Positions 12,301 through 25,166 of a DNA stretch of 64,000 bases are shown here, one piece after another. A program made the translations under genes and the position numbers. The notes under the pieces were generated by a model. The model was not told the origin of the DNA, made no database searches, and worked only from the letters and a program-made list of their open reading frames with translations. The stretch covers positions 145,576,001-145,640,000 of the forward strand of contig JBITNC010000001.1 of assembly GCA_050084985.1 (NCBI GenBank), in the 5' to 3' direction. The stretch comes from Nageia nagi. Taxonomy: Eukaryota; Pinophyta. Every line of letters starts with the position of its first letter. The stretch's first letter is position 1.

Positions 12301-13900
12301 TCACAAAAAGTAGTAACAAATAGGTATTCTAAAGTGTTTCTTCAATAGATGAAATAAAAACTCAATACAAGTTAAACATGATGAAATACAAATGAATTTA
12401 AAAGAAAAAGGATATCATTAAAAGTACAAATCTTGTAGACTACTTGATATATATATTGAAAATATAGCTATAAATGTAGATAGAACTTTATAAGTCTTTC
12501 ATAAGGGAGACAATCCTACAAAATGCACGCACTCATATGAATGTAAGAAGTGGATTGTGGAATTCATTTTTGCACTACCTTAGAGTTTTAAGAGAGTGAT
12601 ATTCATAACAATATAGAGACATATACCCACCTTTTTAGAGTTATATAAGATTAATATTCATAATAATATAAAGATTATTAGTTTTCTAGATAACTAGTGA
12701 ATTTGTAAGATTATGAAATTTTGGGTAACCATTGATTTTTATAGGATACAAATAGTCTCCATATAATTATAACCCATTTATCTAAAAATATATATTACAG
12801 AGAAAAAATGAACTTGAATCATTTTAAGAATATTCACGCTCCCAAAGCCATAGGATAGGTATAAGGTTTAAAATTTTGACTCAAGACTTGTAAAGGACCT
12901 ATCTATTTCTCAAACATTCCTATAGGTAAAACATGTTACCTACCATAAGATATAATAAATTATTACTTATAACAAACAAGGAGAAGGTCAACCTAGGATA
13001 AGTTGATAGTGTTGGCTAGCTTTTCCTATTGGCTCTTCTCCTAAAATTATTTCAAAAGGATGGAGTATTGTTGTGTATTTATATCTTCCCAAGGCATCCT
13101 TTAAATAATTAAAAATATTGGATTAGAGGCTAAATGTATAACTATTTCATAGTCTTTCTTAAAATCATATTTATTTTTGTTTAGAGGGTAAGGTATAGAA
13201 GACATATGGGGTTCCTTATTTTTAATTATTTGTTTGTATCTTAGCATTTGGCTAAATACTTAAAATAGTTCTCTTGAATTTAAGCCTACTAATAAAGTAA
13301 CAATAATTGTAGGTAAAAATCACAAGTAATGATTTTTCTTACTAAGATATAAATTTGTTTATTTTCACCTTCTAGTTATAGATTTTTAAATAAATTATTT
13401 TTCTATAACATATAGTTTTCTAAGGTATCAATTAATTTTCCATATTAGGTATCTAAAAATTTTCAATAAATCAAAACCCACATTAATAAATGCACATTAT
13501 CACATTTTCCAAATAAATATTAAATCTCATTTTACCTTAGAGAGATTCTTGTAGGTAAAATATTAATGCAAACACACACTTAATAGGGGTCATTAATCAA
13601 TAATGCAAATTTATGATTTACTTATTTCCCTTTGGGATATCATCAACATATCGACCAATAATCTCCTCTTTCATACTTTTATTTTCTAGTAACCAAGTCT
13701 TCCTTAGTTCACTTATCTATTACAATATAAAAACACTTGAAGCTAGAATCAAATTCCATAAAATCATATTATATATAATGATTTAAATTACATAAATAAT
13801 TCAAATGCATGATAAGTCCATAGTAATGCATTGCCACACTAAATAAAAATAAAAGCACATATAACATCTTATTAAATACAAAAGGGATGGGGTCATTACA
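9360..13900 (-). repeat. 3' LTR-derived sequence of the host gypsy element
   Basis: The inner edge reads ...GGGGTCATTACA at 13900, the reverse complement of an LTR start TGTAATGACCCC. A polypurine tract lies beyond it. The stretch at about 9360-10190 matches 30240-31060 on the other side of the element over about 0.8 kb. If all of it is LTR, the repeat exceeds 4.5 kb. However, 10190-13900 has no partner that I can find, so part may be a later insertion or may have been lost from the 5' copy. No genes are visible within it. Confidence 0.6.
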
Positions 13901-13901
13901 T

Positions 13902-13912
13902 ACTCCCCCTTA
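13902..13912 (-). other. Polypurine tract of the host gypsy element
   Basis: On the minus strand AAGGGGGAGTA sits immediately before the LTR start TGTAATGACC. Such a purine run primes plus-strand DNA synthesis in LTR elements and supports placing the LTR edge at 13900. Confidence 0.75.
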
Positions 13913-13989
13913 GCAATAACATAGTCCTCTATGTTTGAATGTACAATAAAATATTTAAACTTATGTAAATAAATAAAGAAATTATGTTT

Positions 13990-15250
13990 TCATATTTCGC
14001 ACATTTTCCCATGTGGTTGTGGACTCAAAATATCTATCCATTGAACTAAACACTCATCTATCTTCCTATTTCTTAGGTTTTTGATTCTAAAAGCTAAAAG
14101 TTTAATTAGTAAGACTTCAATGGTTTAAGGGTTTGACATTTGCAAATCAAAAAAATCCCAAACATGAATAGGGTTAGGAATGTACTTCCTAAGTAAGGAT
14201 ACATGAAAGACATCATGAATATTTAACAAATTAGGTGGTAATGTGAGTTTATAGGCAATTGGATTATTTTTCTTTACAATTTCAAATGGTCCAATAAAAT
14301 ATGGATTAAATTTTATGGACTTAATTAAAAAAGAATTCATGTGGATTTATCTTCATATCGGTATAAATATTATGTATATAAAAAAAATTCCTTAAGCCTT
14401 TTTTGTATCAACTTGAGTTTCTCTTCCATTTTTCTCAATATTTTAAGTTGGATCATTACTCAATCCTTCTAATTTTACCATGATATATGAGTTCTACATA
14501 TTCTTTCATAAAATATTTGAATGAAACCATACCTAATGTTGAATGATATCCATTATTACAAGAATATTTGACTAAATGTAGGAAGTAATCCCACTTAGAC
14601 ATTTGGTCTATACAATACATTCTCAACATGTCTTCAAGACTTCTATTCACTTTCTATTTCTAAACATATGTCTCTAGATGATAAGTTGAACTCTTATTTA
14701 ATTTCATCCCTAAATCCTTATGTAAAGCTTTCCAAATGATTGATGTGAAACTAAAATCTCTATCTAAGATGATGGCCTCAGGGAATCCATGCAATTAAAA
14801 TATCTCTTTTATAAATTGTATTTGCCACTACTAAAGCATCATCAGTAGTATTCCTAGGTACAAAATGATATACTTTGAATAGATGATCCAAAACCATAAG
14901 AATATAATAATGATATATTACTTTTGGAAATATGATAATAAAGTCCATAAATATCACTTTCCATTTTTGAGTGTGAACATTGTGTGGAAATAAATAACCT
15001 CCAAGATATTAATATTTTTCCTTGACTTTTTGATATTCTAGAAATATTCTGATAAAATGTACAATTTCCTTTTTCATTCCATCCTAGAAAAACATTTTCT
15101 TTAGATCTTCCCTCATTTTTATCACTCTTGGATGTACTACATATGGTTATCTATGTGCTTATTGCATAATTGTATCTTGTGAGTCACCATTTTTTGGCAT
15201 AACCAATCCATATTTATAACATAACATACCATCCATTTCTATAAATTCAA
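13990..15250 (-). pseudogene. Host gypsy integrase remnant
   Basis: Integrase inserts element cDNA into the genome. The C-terminal part is the clearest: 14125-14340 contains FIGPFEIV, then LPPNLLNIHDVFHVSLLRKY, the hallmark end of gypsy integrases. 14456-14650 holds the segment after the catalytic core (LEDMLRMY, then HSTLGMVSF). Core sequence runs through about 14700-15130 with many stops (VIFMDFI near 14950). The N-terminal region includes DGMKKEI near 15085. No chromodomain was recognised after the C-terminal segment. The reading frame is heavily broken. Confidence 0.88.
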
Positions 15251-15499
15251 TTCAAGTTGAGTCAACAAATATTTTAGAATTTTATGATTTGTTTTTAACT
15301 TGAAAGATTTTCTTAATAGTTAGTACCTCCATATTTTCAAAGCATGAAGAACTAATGCTAACTCAAGATCATGAGTTGCATAATTCATTTCATGAATTTT
15401 TAGTTTTATTGATTCATAAGCTATAGGTTTACCATTTTAAGATAAAATATCACATATACCTTTAAGTGATGCATTCTCCATAAGGATAAAAAATTTCAA

Positions 15500-16504
15500 G
15501 AATTGGTGTTGTAATTAACTTTTCCTTTAGAATAAAAATAGCTTTATCATTTTTATATACTTTATTTTCATTCACAAACTTGTAATTGGGGTTGCAATAT
15601 TAGAAACACATTTTAAAAATCTCCTATAGTATCCAACTAATCCCATAAAATTTCTAACTTTAGTTATATTTTTTGTTGCATGCCAAATTAGGATTGCTTC
15701 AATTTTGTTTGAATATACATAATTACCTTTTGTAAAAATAATGTGATCCAATTAATATATCTTTATAGCATAAAAATTACATTTGGACAACTTACTATAC
15801 AACTTATTTTATCTTAAAATACTTAATGCCAATCTCAAATTTTGATCATGTTCTTCCTTATTCTTCGAATAGATCAATATGTCATTCAGAAACACTAAGA
15901 TAAAAGTATCAATATCTTCATGATACACACTATTCATGAGGTTCATAAAGAAAAATGGGGCATTAGTTATACCAAAAAGTAAAATAATAAATTCATAATT
16001 CCCATAGCATAGTTTGAAAACTATTTTATAAGTAAAAGAGGTATTAATCCTTAACTAATGATATCTTGATCTTAGGTCTATTTTCAAGAATATAAAGACA
16101 TCTTTCAATTGATCAAATAAATCATCGATCATAGGTAGAGGATACCTATTCTTGATAGTTACCTCATTCAACATTCGATCGCTGATATACATTATTATGT
16201 TTCCATGTTTCTTTTTGATGAATAATACTAGAGCATTCCAAGGTGAGATACTAAGTTTAATTAGATATTTATTCAAAAAAACTTGTAATTATACTTTCAA
16301 TCCTTACATTTTAATGATATTCATTCTATATGAAGATCAAGAAATAGGTTTAGCTCTTGGAACTATGTCAATTGAGAAATTAAGATTTCATTGAACTCTT
16401 CTAGTAAGGGATATTTATTCATTATCTCTTAATCTTTATTCTCCTTATGAAATTCTTTTACCTTAACTACATACATTACCTTCTTTCTTAAGATCCATTT
16501 TAAT
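15500..16504 (-). pseudogene. Host gypsy reverse transcriptase remnant with altered catalytic box
   Basis: The open piece at 16055-16276 carries the conserved RT entry: [17 protein letters not shown], then [17 protein letters not shown] and [11 protein letters not shown]. The catalytic box near 15865-15895 reads FLNDILIYSK where the family has FxDDILIYSK, so one of the paired Asp residues is Asn. Further N-terminal sequence, LFLDLHIE near 16320, leads up to the insertion point at 16509. Stops occur between the pieces. The RNase H domain downstream (about 15250-15500) is too decayed for a confident call. Confidence 0.87.
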
Positions 16505-16509
16505 TGCAT
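16505..16509. repeat. Target-site duplication TGCAT, left copy
   Basis: TGCAT immediately precedes the 5' LTR of the nested element and is repeated exactly after its 3' LTR (27372-27376). A 5-bp duplication is the normal integrase footprint and confirms both element ends. Confidence 0.9.
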
Positions 16510-17337
16510 TATCATGACCCACCTCAAGACATTGTTTAACCTCAAGCACATTGAGGATTTGAGTGGATTATATTTAAATAATGCTATGGTAATGATAAGT
16601 TTGATATGGGAATACATATCATTTATGATAATTTGATGCTAGATTTGAGATGTTTTGACATAAGTCACCTCGAGATGGAGAAGTGATCCAAAGACCTTAA
16701 GGACCAAATGTGAATTGGTGGTGGGAATGAAAGGGTAAGAGGAGGAAATAATTGGCATTAAATATCTAACACACATTATAAACATCATAAATCATGTAGA
16801 TGCATGTAGGAGAATTGCTATGATTGTCAATTTTTTGATAAAAATATGTTCACAAAAATATGTGGCTTAACCTTACTCTGTAGGATGAGGAGACTATCAC
16901 AGCTAAAGATGTGTTTTCCCTTGTTTGGTATTTTTAAAATCCAAATTTTAAAATGGAATGAAAAAAGGTATATACCTTATTTAAATCTAAAAATTTATAT
17001 AAGGTTAGAAACATAAATTTAATAGGGTAAAAATTGAATATGATTGTTTATATTATTACCACATAGTGCTAATAGTAAAAACACTATTAGATAGAGAGTA
17101 AGGTCTTCTTGTGGTATTACAAGATATTTAATGGGTAGTAAAATAATGGAGTAATGATCCTACTTAATTTTATTTTTTGTGTTAGTGTGGCTAACAGTTG
17201 GCACTAATTTATTAGTTAATAAAAAAAGCTCAAAGGTATTTAATACCATTTCAAACATTAACAACTTTAAGTAAACCTATCCTAAAAATTATTAATGGTG
17301 TGAGAAGACATCCATTTGGACACACTTGAACCCCTTT

Positions 17338-17350
17338 AGCTATAAATAAA
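17338..17350 (+). promoter_or_regulatory. Candidate TATA box in the 5' LTR
   Basis: GCTATAAATAAA matches the plant TATA consensus and is conserved at the equivalent place in the 3' LTR (24058-24070). It lies about 830 bases into the LTR, upstream of most of its length, which would make a long R/U5 region. Promoter activity is inferred. Confidence 0.5.
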
Positions 17351-17524
17351 AGAGTAGAGCATTAGAAAAATACCTATCTATCTATCTTTTATTTTTATTC
17401 TTGTTATTCTCAAGTTGGTGCAAAGTTACATGAAGAAATGAAGTCTCTCTTTCCTCTTCAACTCAAGGTGCATTTATTTTATTTTATTTTTTGCTTAATT
17501 AAGGTAGTCTTATTTTGAGATATT

Positions 17525-18413
17525 TAATATGATGTTTATCATAATGTTTGGTAAAGCTTCATAGAATTAATTATTGTTAGAAGTGTTGAACCATTTGAAG
17601 AGATAGTGGTTATTTTATTTAAAGGTTTTTACCATGTGTTTTTCTTTAAAAAGTAAAGAAATGGATTTTTTTTTATTCTCTTTTATTTAGATGTAGAGAT
17701 GGAAAATTTCACTTACAAATTGTATTATGTATTTTATGATACTTTAAGAAGACAAGTCAAATATTTCTCCTTATATATTTAGCTAGAGCTTAATGAATTA
17801 ATTTTGACATGAATTTATTTAAATTCTTAATATGATGTTTATCATAATGTTTGATAAAGTTTCATAAAATTAATTATTGTTAGAAGTGTTGTACCATTTG
17901 AAGAGACATAGTGGTTATTTTATTTAAAGGTTAGTACCATTTTTTTTTTTAAAAGTAAAAGAATGGGATTTTCTTTAATTATAGCCCCTTTATTTAGTTC
18001 TAGGGTTGGAAAATTTTACGTAAAAATTGTATTATGTATTTTATGATATTTTAATAAAACATATTTAGCTAGAGTTTAATGAATTTATTTTGACATGAAT
18101 TTTATTAAATTTCTAATATGATATTTATCATAATATTTGATAAAGTTTTATAGAATTAATTATTGTTAGAAGTGTTGTACCATTTGAAGCGATAGTGGTT
18201 ATTTTATTTAAAAATTTGTACCATGTATATTTCTTTAAAAAGTAAAGAAGTGGGATTTTCTTTTGTTATTCTTATTTTTATTTAGATATAAGAATGGAAA
18301 ATTTTACCTACAAATTGTATTATGATATTTTGAAGAGACTAGTAAAATATTTCTCCTTATGCCTTTAGATAGAGTTTAATGAATTTATTTTGACATGAAT
18401 TTTATTAAAATCT
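17525..18413 (+). repeat. ~300-bp tandem array in the 5' LTR, three units plus a fourth start
   Basis: Units begin TAATATGATGTTTATCATAA at 17525, 17828 and 18114, and a truncated fourth begins at 18414, giving spacings of 303, 286 and 300 bases. Each unit continues through GAATTAATTATTGTTAGAAG, then CATTTGAAGAGA (GAAGCGA in the third), a GTGGTTATTTTATTT segment and a T-rich tract. The same array occurs in the 3' LTR. Confidence 0.88.
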
Positions 18414-20644
18414 TAATATGATGTTTATCATATTAGTAAAAAATATTATCAAATTCATGTGAAAGTAGAAAAAGATGAATTAATAAAAATATGTTTGTTT
18501 GTTATTATCTAAGTTTGTCAATTAAACTAATTAGTATCTAATGAGGTGATACATTATGTTTAATATTTTTAATAAATAATTTAAAAACTTTTTAGAATCT
18601 TGTATTAAATGAACTATGGTTTTGAGATTATGATATTTATATAATATTTAGTAAAATAAATTCATATGGTACCAATTACATAAATTAATTACTAAGGTAT
18701 CCAAGACCTTATTATGAATATTTAATTATTTAAGATGGATTAATTATAAGGTAAATAAATAATGAATTAATGTACATTGACCAAGGAAAGGATATAATTT
18801 TTCCTAAGGTATATAGTTAAATTAATTTGCATAATGGTTAAGTTTTAAAAGGTTTATCTCGATCTTCCTCCCTCCTAGTACTCGATCCACCTACCAAGCT
18901 CCATGGGAATGTTCAATGCTCATTGCATGAAGATTGATGGAGATGTTTGACGGTTGATACAATGATCAAAAGCATATGATATGAACAAATTTGAATTATA
19001 AACTCATTAGATATGAAATAGTATGATTTGTCAAAAAGATCCCATTAGTGATTAAATTAGTTGTATTATATTTGAATTGCCTTTGTATAATGCATGATTT
19101 CTATTTGTAATAAATTATGGAAGTTTCAAAGTTTATGGAAGTAAATGTTATTCATACATTTCATAGATAGATTATATTAGGCATTAATTAATAATCTTGT
19201 ATATTATTTTTTATTTACATAATTTTTACAAAAATATTGGTATTGTGATTTAATAAACTTTTTTTTAATTCTGATTATAAATACTACAATTAGTATTAAT
19301 TATATGAATTACTAGGAGTAAGAATTACTATTTCTTTTATGAAAATGATTAATAGATATTAAAAATTGATGAAGTAAATGATTTTAAAAAAACTTATAAA
19401 GAAGTAGATTGATTAGGAAAAAAATCTTAGTTTAGAATTAAGGTTCCAAAAAATAATTTAGAAGAATTTGAGATATTTTAGGGACTCTTGGGATCAAATT
19501 GGGTACAAATGGGATCCAATGGGATTAAATGGGATTGCTTGGAATCTTTTGGGATGAATGGAAGCAAATAATAGATAACCTTCACCAAATCAACCTACCT
19601 CGCTAAATGATAAATAAATGGAATATTTTTTATGTGAGGAACCCTTAGTATCACATTACTTTTGTAGTAATAATGGCTAGATATTTCCTCATGACTTGCT
19701 ACTTTATGCATGTAAGAGAAATTTTAAAAAGTAGATCCATATACATAATACAATGCATATGGGACAAATATAATTAGGAGACTTTGTAGGCAAGCTTGTA
19801 ACTAAAAATTTCAATGTATAACTTATGGGAAAAGATGAATGATGTTAAACTCTAGATCTTATTTGTGTATGGTGTCTTGCACCCTATTCATTGTTTAAAA
19901 ATATTATTTTATGGTTATTAAGCCATGGATGGCTCTTTTGTCAACAAATTTAATAATAAATTAGATTAAACAACCACTCAAGGATATTTTTAATATCTAT
20001 GGCTCCCCAAGTTATGCGCATAGGGATGCTAGAACACATGGTGAGCCTATTCGTTAGTTATGGATAGGATAATGATTCATATCTTCTGATAGGTGACTTC
20101 AAGTGGGGTAAGCAATTGTAAAAACTATTATTATAAGATAGGGGTAACTAGTATTCATACCACTTGCAACTAGCTAATAGGGGTATGATGATTGTTCTAT
20201 AGGTGATGCTATTTGATCATATGGTAGTTTACCTAGGATGAACTATATGATCCTACAATATGGAGAGTTATCATTAGGTGGTGATGCTAACTTAGTGGAA
20301 GTGCAATTTATTGGGTGGTATGGGCCTTAAGTAGAAAACCACTATGTTTTGACTATAAAGCCTATTGCACATAGGACATGGAATAGGAATGGTGAGGTTA
20401 TTTTTGAAGCATCTTCTCAATAGGATGAGTGTTGAGGAGTGAACACCAAAAAAGTTTATCAAGATTGGTTACCCTATGTTCTTGACCAATCTTATGATGT
20501 GAGTGCTAAACTAGCTAGCAGCATTACCAAGCTCATATGGGATCACCTGGTTCATTCCTAGAATATCGAGTGTTAAACCAAATAAAAAAACATTAGGTAT
20601 TAATTTTAGCATTCTATTTGATAGAAATAAGTCATTACATTACA

Positions 20645-20657
20645 TTAGTATCAGAGC
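20645..20657 (+). other. Primer-binding site of the nested gypsy element
   Basis: TTAGTATCAGAGC directly follows the LTR end and differs by one base from the initiator-Met tRNA complement TGGTATCAGAGC of plant elements. It would prime minus-strand DNA synthesis. Confidence 0.85.
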
Positions 20658-20772
20658 ATAAAGTTCAAACTCTTAAGCCTATAGTCCATGACTCTTTTGC
20701 TATAACAATTTAGGAAGTCTAAATTGAGTATGCATGAGCCTAATAACAATACCATTTGGTTGATTCAGATTA

Positions 20773-21850
20773 TGGAAATCCCAAGATGTAAATGACACTA
20801 TCAATGTTAGGGTAAACTAAAGAAATATTAGGGGTCAAAATGTAAATGTTAGAGGAAAAAATGCTAGAGGCAGAGTAATGAGGAATGCCAATTGGTAAGT
20901 TCCTGTAAATAATACTGATAGTTCTTCTAGCCTTTCCAATCAAAATAATGGAGGAAAAAAAGCCATCACGAGACTCCAAGAGCAGGTGTTAGAGCAACAA
21001 GAATTGATAAACAATCTATTGAATTAGAGAGTTGATCCTCCAAGATAAGAATATGATCCAATCCTTCTAACATAAGCAATATTAGGTGGAGTAAACAACT
21101 AGATTCAATAAAGGATTGAACAAGAACTTGCATCTGATTTGAAGAAAGCTTAAATACCCAAGTTTAATGTAAAGCATGAAGGTGAGCACATAGAGTTATA
21201 GTTAGATGATGAAAAAAACTACTTTTTAATGAAAAATCTATCGCTAGAAACTAAAACCATGTGGGATACCTATAACTTTCAAGATATTACTCTCGAATGG
21301 TGGAATGCCTACAAAGTTGAGCATGGAATTTAGTATTTGAAGTGGCTAGAATTTGTGAAATCATTTCAAAAGAGATTTATTCCTCAAGTCTATTTTGATA
21401 AGAAATATAAAGAATATTATGTACTTCAACAAGGTTTTATGATTATGCAAACCTATCATCATAAGTTCATCAAAGTTCTTAAGTATGTTCTAGATAATAA
21501 AAATCACTTGAAGGTTCATCAATTCCTTGTAGAGTTAGATTCCAAGATCAAGACTATGGTTAATGTCCTAAACCCTAAGACATTAGAACAAGCTTATGAT
21601 CTAGCTAAAAGAGCTAAAAGTAACTTGGGCATAACAAAAAACATCATGAATTTTGTGTTAAATGAAAAAGATAAGGAATCTTTACGAAGGAATAGAGGTG
21701 TTGAGCAATAAGGTCAACATAATGGTAATAAAAAGTTCAATCAAAATCATAAGGATGGAAATTTTTAGAGATTTGAGAAGAAACAACCTAGAAATAAGGC
21801 TTTCAAGAAGAAAGGTAATTATTCATTTGAAGAATTCACTAAAAATGATG
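20773..21850 (+). pseudogene. Gag remnant of the nested gypsy element
   Basis: Gag forms the element's capsid particle. The frame may begin with the ATG at 20773 but has several early stops. The best-preserved part runs from about 21260: NFQDITLEWWN, then KSFQKRFIPQVYFDKKYKEY (21337-21711), matching the retrotransposon gag domain in which the EWWN and F..RF.P segments are conserved. The C-terminal part is basic (KKKGNYSFEEF, about 21800). No zinc knuckle was found before integrase begins, consistent with an internal deletion. The gag of the host element (28347-28655) is recognisably related. Confidence 0.88.
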
Positions 21851-23160
21851 GAATTTTGTATTTTAGAGATAGATTAGTCATCTTAGAAAAAGAAGATTTA
21901 AGAAATTTAATCTTGCATGAAGCCCATCGTGCTCCATATGTAGCACATCTAGGAGGTACAAAGTTGAGATAAGAATTGAAACAAAAATTCTACTAGGATG
22001 GAATGAAGAAGGATATAACAAAGTTTGTGGCAAGATGCTTGGAATATCAAAAAGTGAAATTAAAACATTAGCATCTAGATGGATATTTATATCCCTATGA
22101 TATTTTGACACAGTAATAGCAAGTGATTTCAATGGATTTTATAGTTGGTTATCTAAAAATTATATTTCATCATGATTCCATATTGGTTGTGGTTGATAAG
22201 TTAACCAAGTTTGCCCATTTTATACTTGGTAACACAATAGATGATGCCCCTATAGTATCCAATAAGTTTACACAAAATCTTTAGACTGCATGGATTTCTT
22301 GAAGTGATAATCTCAAATAGGGATTCTAAATTCACTTTCATATTTTGAAAATCATTACATAAGGAATTGGATACAAAGTTGAATATGAGATTAGTTTATC
22401 ATCTTGAGATACATGGGTAGATAGAATGTGTAAACAAAGTTCTCAAGGATATGCTTCGAATGTATTGCATGGAAGAAAAGACCAAATGGTAAGATTATCT
22501 TTATTTGGTTGACTTTTCATACAATAATGGTTATCATTCATATTTAGGAATGGATCCTTTTAAAGAATTGTATGCAAGGAGATGCAAAACTCCTTTGACT
22601 TGGGATAATCAGGATTGGATGATGATCCAATTGAAAATGTTAAAACAAATGGTGGAGCAGCTCAAGTCCATTTGATAAAAGTTGAATGAAGCTATTGATT
22701 AATAAAAGAGTTATGTCGATGTAAAGAGAACTCCTTGAAAATTTGTTATGGATGATAAAATCTTTTGATAAGTTTGACCCATGAAAAGTGCCATAAAGTC
22801 AACTATATTAGATCCTTGATTTGTTGGTCCCTTTCAAATTATAGAAAAGAAGAGTCCAATAGCCTACAAACTTTCTTTGCCACCAAGTTTGTCCAAAATG
22901 CATGATATCTTTCATGTCTCCTTGTTATAAAAATATGTTGATAATCCTTCACACATTTTGGAATTTTTTGAATTGTAGATGCTAGACCCTCATGCCATTG
23001 AAGTACTCCCTATCAATACCTTAGCTTTTAGGAATAAGAAGCTAAGAAATAGAAAAATTAATGAATGTCTATTCCAATGGGACAAATATTTTGAATCATA
23101 TTTCACATGGGAAGATAAAGACACTATGAAAAGATAATTTCCATATTTATTTGCTTAAAT
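21845..23160 (+). pseudogene. Integrase remnant of the nested gypsy element, joined directly to gag
   Basis: Integrase N-terminal sequence starts with DGILYFRDRLVI (about 21848) and continues LRNLILHEAHRAPYVAHLGG, the zinc-binding H-H region. DGMKKDITKFVARCLEYQ follows, where the second CC cysteine is Tyr. The core has ISMDFIVGY and VVVDKLTKFAHFI, and the C-terminal part ends with LSKMHDIFHVSLL near 22890-22925. Stops and shifts are frequent. Because the previous 20 codons are gag-type basic sequence, protease, RT and RNase H appear to have been deleted between gag and integrase. Confidence 0.88.
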
Positions 23161-23223
23161 AACTATATGAAATGTTTATAAGTTGTGTTTGTATGTAAGA
23201 ACACAAAGGACTGTGTTCCTTTT

Positions 23224-23237
23224 TAAGGGGAGATGTA
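23224..23237 (+). other. Polypurine tract of the nested gypsy element
   Basis: TAAGGGGAGATGTA lies immediately before the LTR start TGTCACG. It is purine-rich and correctly positioned to prime plus-strand synthesis. Confidence 0.8.
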
Positions 23238-24057
23238 TGTCACGATCCACATTAAGATACTATTTAACCTTGAGTATCATTGAGGATTTGAATGAATTAT
23301 ATTTGAATAATGCTATGGTAATGACAAGTTTGATAAGGGAATATGTATCATTTGTGACAATTTAATGTTAGCTTGAGATCTTTTGACATAGGTCACTTCA
23401 AGATGGAGAAGTAATCCAAAGATCATAAGGACCAAAGATGAATTGGTGATGAGAATAAAAGAGTAAGAGGAAGAAATGATTAGCATTGAATCATTAATAC
23501 ACCCTATGACCATCATAAATCATGTAGATGCATGTAAGATAATTGCTATTATTATCAATTTTTTGATGAAAATATGTTTACAAAAATGCATGGATTAACT
23601 TTACTTTGTAGGATGAGGAGACCGTCGAAAGTAAAGATGTATTTTCTCTTTTTTGATATTTTTAAAATTCAAAATTTGAAATGGAGTAAAAAAGGGGATA
23701 TATCTTATTTAAATTTAAAAAATTTATATAAAGTTAGAGACATAAATTTAATAGGGCAAAAGTTGAATATGATTGTCTATATTATTGCCACATAGTAAAA
23801 ACACTATTAGAAAGAGATTAAGGTCTCCTTATAGTATTACAATATATTTAATGGGTAGAAAAATAATAAAGTAATGACCCTACTTAATTTTATTTTCTTA
23901 TGTTAGATGTGGCTAATAGTTGGCACTAATTTATCAGTTAATAAAAAAGCTCAAAAGTATTTAATACCATTTCAATCATCAATAATTTTAAGCAAACCTA
24001 TCCCAAAAATTATTAAAGGTGTGAAGAGACTTCTATTTGGACACATTTGAACCTCTT

Positions 24058-24070
24058 TAGCTATAAATAA
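24058..24070 (+). promoter_or_regulatory. Candidate TATA box in the 3' LTR
   Basis: TAGCTATAAATAA is conserved with the 5' LTR copy at 17338. If active, it would direct transcription out of the element into the minus-strand gag-protease half of the host element, in antisense. Confidence 0.45.
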
Positions 24071-24244
24071 AGGAGTAAAACATTAGAAAAATACCTACCT
24101 ATCTATATTTTATTTTTTATTCTTATTAATCTCAAGTTTGGTGCAAAGTTACATGAAGAAATGAAGTCTCTCTTTCCTCTTCAACTCAAGATGCATTCTT
24201 TTACATTTTTTTACCTAATTAAGGTAGTCCTATTTTGAAATATT

Positions 24245-25166
24245 TAATATGATGTTTATCATAATGTTTGGTAAAGCTTCATGGAATTAATTATTATTAG
24301 AAATGTTGAACCATTTGAAGAGACATAGTGGTTATTTTATTTAAAGGTTCTTACCATGTCTTTTTCATTAAAAAGTAAAGAAGTGGGATTTTTTTTTTTT
24401 TATTCTCTTTTATTTAGATGTAGGGATGAAAAATTTTACTTACAAATTGTATTATGTATTTTATGATATTTTAAGGAGACTAGTCAAATATTTCTCTTTA
24501 TATCTTTAGCTAGAGTTTAATGAATTAATTTTGATATGAATTTATTTAAATTCTGAATATGATGTTTATCATAATGTTTGATAAAGTTTCATAGAATTAA
24601 TTATAGTTAGAAGTGTTGTACCATTTGAAGAGACATAGTGGTTATTTTATTTAAAGGTTGGTATCATGTATTTTTCTTTAAAAAGCAAAGAAGTGAGATT
24701 TTGTTTTATTATATTCCCTTTATTTAGATGTAGGGGTGAAAAAATTTATGTACAAGTTGTATTATGTATTTTATGATATTTTAAGGAGACTAGTCAAATA
24801 TTTCTTCTTATATCATTAGCCAGAGTTTAATGAATTTATTTTGATATGAATTTTATTAAATTTCTAATATGATGTTTATCATAATATTTGATAAAGTTTT
24901 ATAGAATTAATTATTGTTAGAAGTGTTGTACCATTTGAAGAGACATAGTGGTTATTTTATTTAAAGGTTGGTACCATGTCTTTTTTAATAAAAAATAAAA
25001 GAGTGAGATTTTCTTTTGTTATTCTTCTTTTATTTAGATATAGGGGTGGAAAACTTTACATACTAATTGTATTATGATATTTTAAGGAGACTAGTAAAAC
25101 ATTTCTCTTTATAACCTCTAGATAGAGTTTAATGAATTTATTTTGACATGAATTTTATTAAAATCT
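24245..25166 (+). repeat. ~300-bp tandem array in the 3' LTR
   Basis: Units start at 24245, 24555 and 24865, with a truncated fourth start at 25167; spacings are 310, 310 and 302 bases. Each corresponds in order to a unit of the 5' LTR array, so the array existed before insertion. Differences in unit length come mainly from T-run changes and small indels. Confidence 0.88.

Larger units (their letters stand above)
16510..20644 (+). repeat. 5' LTR of the nested gypsy element
   Basis: This LTR starts TATCATGACCCACC (the ancestral TG end mutated to TA) and ends ...CATTACATTACA directly before the primer-binding site. It aligns along its whole length with 23238-27371. It contains a TATA-box region near 17340, a ~300-bp tandem array (17525-18413), a GGGATCCAATGGGAT-type G-rich stretch near 19500-19560 and no open frame of note. 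Confidence 0.92.
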
